Shown in pieces: positions 56,617 to 58,000 of a stretch of DNA of 58,000 nt. Each line of letters opens with the position of its first letter. The stretch's first letter is position 1. Under the pieces are notes generated by a model that saw only the letters and a list, made by a program, of their open reading frames with translations, was not told the DNA's origin and did no database searches. A program made the translations under genes and the position numbers. Source of the DNA: Cryptomeria japonica (Eukaryota; Streptophyta; Pinopsida; Cupressales; Cupressaceae); the NCBI RefSeq assembly GCF_030272615.1, contig NC_081415.1, positions 264,651,925 through 264,709,924 on the forward strand, read 5' to 3'.

Positions 56617-57606
56617 CTAATTTAAATTAATAAGTTTCTATTTATCAAGAAGCATTTTCATATTACTAGTCCTATGATCTCACATACAATAATTAGAATT
56701 CCCTTACAAATATCTTACATCATTTTCACATAAATCTACTTATCCCTATTAGGATTGGACATAAACCTACTAACAAATCCCATGCAAAATATATTATCTT
56801 GTATAAACTATAGAATACATTAGGACAATTAAAATAGTAGTATAAGGAACATTATACGTGTCCTCAAAATCATCATCTAACTTAGGAAACTCATCCAAAG
56901 ATAACTTAGTGCCAATAGGTAAATAAATACTCACTAACTTATAATTCTACATAGTAAATCACTACAAAGTAATCTCAACATGCTAAATCTAACCAAGCTA
57001 AAAAAAAATTCTAAATTAATTTATAATGATATTCATACCCAATATTTTTTGCATCTCCAAAATACTTCACGTGAAAGGTAGTGGAAAGATGAATTTTAAA
57101 TTCCTTTTAATCATACCCTTATTGGTTGTACTAATCATGGCATCAACATACATGAAAATGATTAATGAATAATCATTAATCAATTTAATATAAGTATAAT
57201 GACAACAACCATTCCTAAAAAATCATATTGCAATATAGAAGCATCAAAATTCTAATCACACATCTAAGGAGACTAATTCAAACCATATAAAAACAAGTTT
57301 AACTTGCAAAGTATGTTTTCTTTTCCTCAACACACCCATGTAAAAAAATATTTTGAATGTTTATTTTTTCTACTTCTAAATGATAAGTAGTGGCAATGCA
57401 CCTAAGGAGTCTAATAGAGGTTTATTTTTCAATAGGGGAAAATATTTTACCAAAATCAAACCCCTCAACTTGAGAGTAACATTTCACCAAGCTAGCATTG
57501 TCTTGTACCTCTCCCACTATTAATCTACTCTATATTTCATCTTTAACATCTAATTTCATCTAATGGGATTTTTTCCCTCAAAAAAACCCTAGATCTCATG
57601 TCTCGC

Positions 57607-57818
57607 ATCTATACAAGTCCATCATCTTCTCTTGTATGATTTCCATCTAAGACTTGTGATCCTTCAAAGAAAAAAATTTCTTCATGGATCTAGATTGCTC
57701 ATGCAAGATAAAATCTATACAAGTGCATCATCTTCTCTTGTATGATTTCCATCTAAGACTTGTGATCCTTCAAAGAAAAAAAATTCTTCATGGATCTAGA
57801 TTGCTCATGCAAGATAAA
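57607..57818. repeat. 106-bp tandem duplication
   Basis: ATCTATACAAGTCCATCATC at 57607 recurs at 57713 with one C/G difference in that stretch. The two copies (57607-57712 and 57713-57818) are otherwise nearly identical. Confidence 0.92.
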
Positions 57819-57820
57819 GT

Positions 57821-57934
57821 AAATATGTTAAAAAAAATATAGTTTCCTTTATCTTATAGATCTTATCATGCACCGCAAGATAAATTAAATATGTTAAAAA
57901 AAATATAGTTTCCTTTATCTTATAGATCTTATCA
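57821..57934. repeat. 66-bp tandem duplication
   Basis: AAATATGTTAAAAAAAATAT starts at 57821 and again at 57887. The match continues through TTTCCTTTATCTTATAGATC to 57934. Confidence 0.9.
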
Positions 57935-58000
57935 AGGGTGCAGTAAGAGGCTCTTGTCCTTCTTTTTAACTATTTGAATGAACCTTCTTCTTATTTTGTA

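Larger units (their letters stand above)
56617..58000 (-). pseudogene. Copia X reverse transcriptase remnant (runs off the window)
   Basis: On the minus strand, degraded Ty1/copia RT is readable with many stops. The catalytic region near 57140-57170 reads SLIIFMYVDAMIS, where the usual YVDD is YVDA, and KYFGDAKNIGYEY follows towards lower coordinates. The sequence joins the RNase H at 27474-27861 when element C is removed. The element continues beyond 58000. Two tandem duplications lie at its right end. It is the oldest recognisable copia in the window. Confidence 0.6.

Overview
The window is plant nuclear DNA made almost entirely of LTR retrotransposons nested in one another. The size of the nests, the mix of Tat-type Ty3/gypsy and Sirevirus-like Ty1/copia elements, the long AT-rich LTRs and the lack of any clear host gene suggest a very large plant genome. 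I favour a gymnosperm (conifer), but the sequence does not prove it. No rRNA, tRNA or CRISPR array was seen.

Layout. (1) 1-6.74 kb: a degenerate GGATCC-centred motif array around an LTR-like promoter, then a long decayed plus-strand ORF of unknown family (element G), split by a solo LTR (2172-3788, TSD CAAAC). (2) 7.57-8.69 kb: a decayed two-exon acidic gene with a clear 98-bp intron. (3) 9.2-13.46 kb: minus-strand Tat-type gypsy pol (RT, RNase H, a second RNase H, integrase) without recognisable LTRs. (4) 13464-14992: a minus-strand solo LTR of the same family as the first, but with non-matching flanks, joining gypsy sequence on its left to copia sequence on its right. (5) 15.0-58 kb: an old minus-strand copia (X). 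A ~4.4-kb solo LTR (K) sits in X and carries gypsy element B (15362-23156, TSD ACTAT). Gypsy-like element C (27862-56616, TSD CTAAT) also sits in X. C carries copia D (29927-37645) and element E (38310-52978, TSD CATAC); E carries element F (38721-46427, TSD ACCTC) inside its left LTR; D carries a 485-bp solo LTR in its integrase.

How the parts relate. D is the only element with a near-complete autonomous gag-pol. B and C have LTRs, PBS, PPT and gag-side sequence but no reverse transcriptase or integrase; A is the type of element that could have supplied pol. E and F have LTRs, PBS, repeated PPTs and a coiled-coil plus zinc-knuckle Gag, but where pol should be they carry a second long ORF. 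In F this ORF is about 1,136 codons in one frame with no frameshift, and E keeps a recognisable homologue on the opposite strand. F and E share LTR motifs, PBS and PPT layout with D, so D-type elements are plausible helpers. This gag-plus-ORF2 family, and a hairpin module that recurs in the LTRs or leaders of several families, are the most interesting content.

All protein genes here are pseudogenes. Most of their stop codons are explicable as C-to-T changes (CAG to TAG, CAA to TAA, CGA to TGA), and the LTR pair of F differs mostly by transitions, as expected for methylated, silenced DNA.
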